From contig CAMXWI010000036.1 in NCBI GenBank assembly GCA_947252915.1, positions 1 to 7,593 of the forward strand: DNA of 7,593 nucleotides, written 5' to 3'. Of this stretch, positions 5,772 to 7,593 are shown in pieces (position 1 is the stretch's first letter; every line of letters starts with the position of its first letter). Under the pieces are notes generated by a model. That model saw only the letters and a list, made by a program, of their open reading frames with translations. It had not been told where the DNA came from and did no database searches. A program made the translations under genes and the position numbers. The stretch is from an uncultured Lactobacillus sp. (GTDB lineage Bacteria; Bacillota; Bacilli; Lactobacillales; Lactobacillaceae).

Positions 5772-6946
5772 AAAGTTTCCTCCTCAAGTTTAAACCGGGT
5801 CACGACCTTGACCCCATCGTTAAGAGATTCAACCGTAACCTGGCCGCCATGTTTAGTAGCGCGTTCATCCATATTTTTCAATCCAAAGTGATTCGTTAAT
5901 TTTGTTGGTGGAACAAAACGACGACCGTGATCAATAATCGTAATTATTAACCATTTCTGATCATGGTGAACCTCAACCACCGCTTGTGTAGTCCGACCGT
6001 GTTTAACCACATTCATCAAGGCTTCCCTAACGACCTGACTAATATCATGCAGTTTTTCATTCTCGATTAACAAATCCTGCGTAAATTGCAGTTTTGTTTG
6101 CAACTGGTAATTCTCCCGCATATCGTTAATTAACCGCACAATCGCCTGTTTCAACGACCGCTGCGGTTGATCTTCAGTTGTCTTCCGGTATTGTTGAATT
6201 AACTGACGGGATTCTTTAATCGCTGATGATGTCATCCCTTCTGTCCGTTCCAGCATTTGACGCATTTTCGGATAATCCTGCTGATCAGCCAAGTGCTTAA
6301 CTACCGCTAATTGCATGTTAATCCCCACAATATCTTGGGTTAACGTATCATGTAAATCACGCGCAATTTCCTGTCGCACCCGTTGCGAAGTTAATTCCGC
6401 AATCTTGGCATTGGCCTGGTTCAATTTATGGTTGGTTTGTGTCAATTCTTCAGCTTGATAAAAACGGCGATAGACACTGTAATAGGCCGCATACGTCAAA
6501 ACTACAACGGTCAACACTGCTTCTAATAATAAGAGCCAAATATTCCAATCCTTGTGACCAGTAAAAAACGGCACAACATACAAAATCGTTACCACTGGTG
6601 GATATTTGTAGTTCCCTAATACCGTTAATTCCTGAAAGAGTAAAACTGGTAAACATGCCATTTCAAAGATAACCTGGCTTTGGTCAATCATCGTCGAGCC
6701 GAGCCAAATAATCACGGCCGCTTGAGCGACCAACACTATCTCTGCCGGCAACCATTTAATTAGATACGGGATCAGAAGGAGCAGGGCAAAAATTAAAATC
6801 AGTGGTGTAATTTGTTCTGCAAGGCTAGGGCCGCGTAAAGCTGACAAACTATTAATGATTGAGGCAAACATCCAGATCCAGCAAAAAAAGAACCAACGAA
6901 TCATTCGTAAAATTTCAATTTTTCGATGGGTTGCTTTATTATCCAT
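5768..6946 (-). CDS. Membrane sensor histidine kinase (HisKA_3 type)
   Basis: A 392-residue sensor. The N-terminal 160 residues hold five to six membrane helices (about 13-35, 45-63, 67-86, 92-110, 116-129, 134-157) with very short loops, as in DesK-like sensors that read the membrane rather than a large outside ligand domain. A likely coiled coil at 163-190 (EELTQTNHKLNQANAKIAEL) leads to the dimerisation and phospho-acceptor segment with H199 in ARDLHDTLTQ. The ATPase domain has the N box REALMNVVKHG (N312) and the final FGLKNMDERATKHGG (354-368). The G1 box reads DHGRRF (339-344) where family members usually have DxGxGF, so the second Gly is Arg. It starts at ATG 6944-6946 after AAGGTG. 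It is co-translated with the response regulator. The stimulus is unknown; envelope stress is a family-based guess. Confidence 0.94.
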   Translation of the reverse strand: MDNKATHRKIEILRMIRWFFFCWIWMFASIINSLSALRGPSLAEQITPLILIFALLLLIPYLIKWLPAEIVLVAQAAVIIWLGSTMIDQSQVIFEMACLPVLLFQELTVLGNYKYPPVVTILYVVPFFTGHKDWNIWLLLLEAVLTVVVLTYAAYYSVYRRFYQAEELTQTNHKLNQANAKIAELTSQRVRQEIARDLHDTLTQDIVGINMQLAVVKHLADQQDYPKMRQMLERTEGMTSSAIKESRQLIQQYRKTTEDQPQRSLKQAIVRLINDMRENYQLQTKLQFTQDLLIENEKLHDISQVVREALMNVVKHGRTTQAVVEVHHDQKWLIITIIDHGRRFVPPTKLTNHFGLKNMDERATKHGGQVTVESLNDGVKVVTRFKLEEETL

Positions 6947-6966
6947 ATTAACACCTTAATTTTTTC

Positions 6967-6996
6967 AAAAGAAAAACACGTTAAAAAGCGTGTTTT
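6967..6996 (-). terminator. U-tailed hairpin just before the kinase gene
   Basis: On the minus strand AAAACACG (6989-6996) pairs perfectly with CGTGTTTT (6973-6980) across an 8-base loop, followed by TTCTTTT. It can serve as the terminator of the surface-protein gene, whose stop is 148 bases upstream. It also lies at the very start of the transcript predicted from the promoter at 7001-7029, so kinase mRNA would begin with this hairpin. Confidence 0.65.
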
Positions 6997-7000
6997 ATCT

Positions 7001-7029
7001 ATCATATGGCAATTTGAATAATAAATCAA
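7001..7029 (-). promoter_or_regulatory. Promoter of the kinase-regulator operon
   Basis: Read on the minus strand, TTGATT (7024-7029) is followed after 17 bases by TATGAT (7001-7006), four and five matches to the sigma-A consensus. The start would be near 6994, giving a leader of about 48 bases. An inverted repeat centred near -64 lies upstream, a usual place for an activator such as the operon's own response regulator. Confidence 0.65.
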
Positions 7030-7043
7030 TTTTTACTTCATCC

Positions 7044-7073
7044 GTTAATTAATAACAAATATCATTAATTAAC
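7044..7073. promoter_or_regulatory. Perfect inverted repeat upstream of the kinase promoter (candidate response-regulator site)
   Basis: GTTAATTAAT (7044-7053) and ATTAATTAAC (7064-7073) are perfect reverse complements around a 10-base spacer. Each arm holds the self-complementary TTAATTAA, and their centres are 20 bp apart, about two helical turns, so two dimers could bind the same face of the DNA. It spans about -50 to -79 from the predicted start. Function is inferred from position and symmetry. Confidence 0.5.
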
Positions 7074-7143
7074 CTTGATGATAGCAGACTAATTCATTCA
7101 TCATTTTCCTATTTCACATTCGTGACTTTTCCTCTTAAGGAAA

Positions 7144-7543
7144 TTACTTTGTTGAACGTTTCCGGCTTGCTAAACCTAATGTTCCGAGCAATGAGGCAAT
7201 TCCTAAGCCAATAATTGCTACTGAATCACTATTTCCCGTTTGCGGTAGGCTGTTCACACTCACTTTCGTCTTCGTAGTCGATTTCTTCTGCAGAGCAGAA
7301 GCGCGCTGAGCCACATTCTGGCGGGATATGGCAGCTGGTGTTTCTTGCGCATGGACAACTACTGGTCGCGTCTCTTCAGGATGCTCATTAGCAACTGGTC
7401 GTGTTGGTTCAGTTGGATGAACGGGTTCTGAAGGTTTAGTTGGCTGAGTCGGTTGCGGATCGGCAGCATAGGTCACCAGTATCTGAATATCTGGTGAAGT
7501 ATGTGTAATCCCGGTTTGCGCCTTAACCTGGTTAGTCGCGGTA
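7144..7543 (-). CDS. LPXTG cell-wall-anchored surface protein, C-terminal end (MucBP-like; cut at contig end)
   Basis: The last 132 residues of a surface protein. It opens with what looks like the end of a mucin-binding-type repeat (SPDIQILVTYAAD). A Pro-rich wall-spanning spacer of PT/PS/PE units follows (about 29-60), then a Lys/Ser/Thr-rich stretch, the sortase signal LPQTG (99-103), a hydrophobic segment (107-124) and the basic tail RKRSTK. Sortase would cut between T and G and link the protein to peptidoglycan. The first biological codon is ACC at 7540-7542; further upstream the frame runs into adapter, which creates a false N-terminus beginning (G/M)GSEMCIRDS. The real gene continues beyond the contig and may be thousands of bases long. 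Its transcript would end at the hairpin at 6967-6996. A role in mucus or host binding is inferred from family resemblance. Confidence 0.9.
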
Positions 7544-7593
7544 CTGTCTCTTATACACATCTCCGAGCCCACGAGACGGTTGCGAGGATCTCG
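7544..7593. other. Illumina Nextera adapter with i7 index (not biological sequence)
   Basis: Positions 7544-7562 are the 19-base Tn5 mosaic end CTGTCTCTTATACACATCT. Positions 7563-7577 are CCGAGCCCACGAGAC, the rest of the read-2 transposase adapter. Positions 7578-7587 are a 10-base index, GGTTGCGAGG, and 7588-7593 (ATCTCG) begin the P7 sequence. The native DNA ends at 7543. Confidence 0.99.

Noticed and set aside
6450..6656. Minus-strand frame inside the kinase
   Set aside because: Out-of-frame shadow of the kinase membrane domain.
7128..7143. Small hairpin TTTCCT-CTTA-AGGAAA next to the surface-protein stop as a terminator
   Set aside because: Only six pairs and no T-run on the minus strand; the hairpin at 6967-6996 is much better.
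7543..7572. Start codon and first ten residues of the surface-protein frame (GTG, MGSEMCIRDS)
   Set aside because: They are encoded by Nextera adapter; the native frame is open at the contig end.

Overview
The window looks like a draft Illumina contig from a low-to-mid GC Firmicute of the Lactobacillaceae. The signs are an LPQTG sortase-anchored surface protein with a MucBP-like end, strong AGGAGG-type ribosome binding sites, DHA2-type exporters and lactobacillus-style protein sequences. I cannot fix genus or species from sequence alone. Every supported gene lies on the minus strand, so the biological order runs from high to low coordinates. Both ends cut a gene. The right end (7544-7593) is not biology: it is Nextera transposase adapter, a 10-base i7 index and the start of P7.

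Layout in transcription order: (1) 7144-7543, the C-terminal 132 residues of a cell-wall-anchored surface protein (MucBP-like tail, Pro-rich spacer, LPQTG anchor). (2) 6947-7143, an intergenic stretch with a perfect 10+10+10 inverted repeat, a good sigma-A promoter and a hairpin with U-tract, all pointing at the next gene. (3) 5768-6946 and 5148-5771, a histidine kinase and NarL/LuxR-type response regulator overlapping by ATGA. (4) 4965-5078, a 37-codon gene with a strong ribosome binding site and its own promoter, followed by a terminator that abuts the ribosome binding site of the next gene. (5) 4290-4901 and 3481-4278, a YczE-like membrane protein and a PhzF-family isomerase 11 bases apart. 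(6) 3391-3427, a terminator abutting the ribosome binding site of (7) 1984-3375, a complete DHA2 multidrug-type exporter. (8) 804-1848, a zinc-dependent medium-chain alcohol dehydrogenase broken by one extra base, with its own promoter and strong terminator. (9) 1-635, the N-terminal 211 residues of a second DHA2 exporter, running off the left edge.

How they may work together (inference): the kinase-regulator pair probably controls itself through the inverted repeat and may control the downstream small protein, membrane protein and exporters, as in cell-envelope or drug-stress loci. No ligand can be assigned. A recurring feature is a U-tailed hairpin placed just before a Shine-Dalgarno sequence (before the kinase, the YczE-like gene and the first exporter), which suggests partial termination or leader attenuation. 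I see no tRNA, rRNA, CRISPR array, insertion sequence or phage gene. No stretch over 300 bases lacks a gene.
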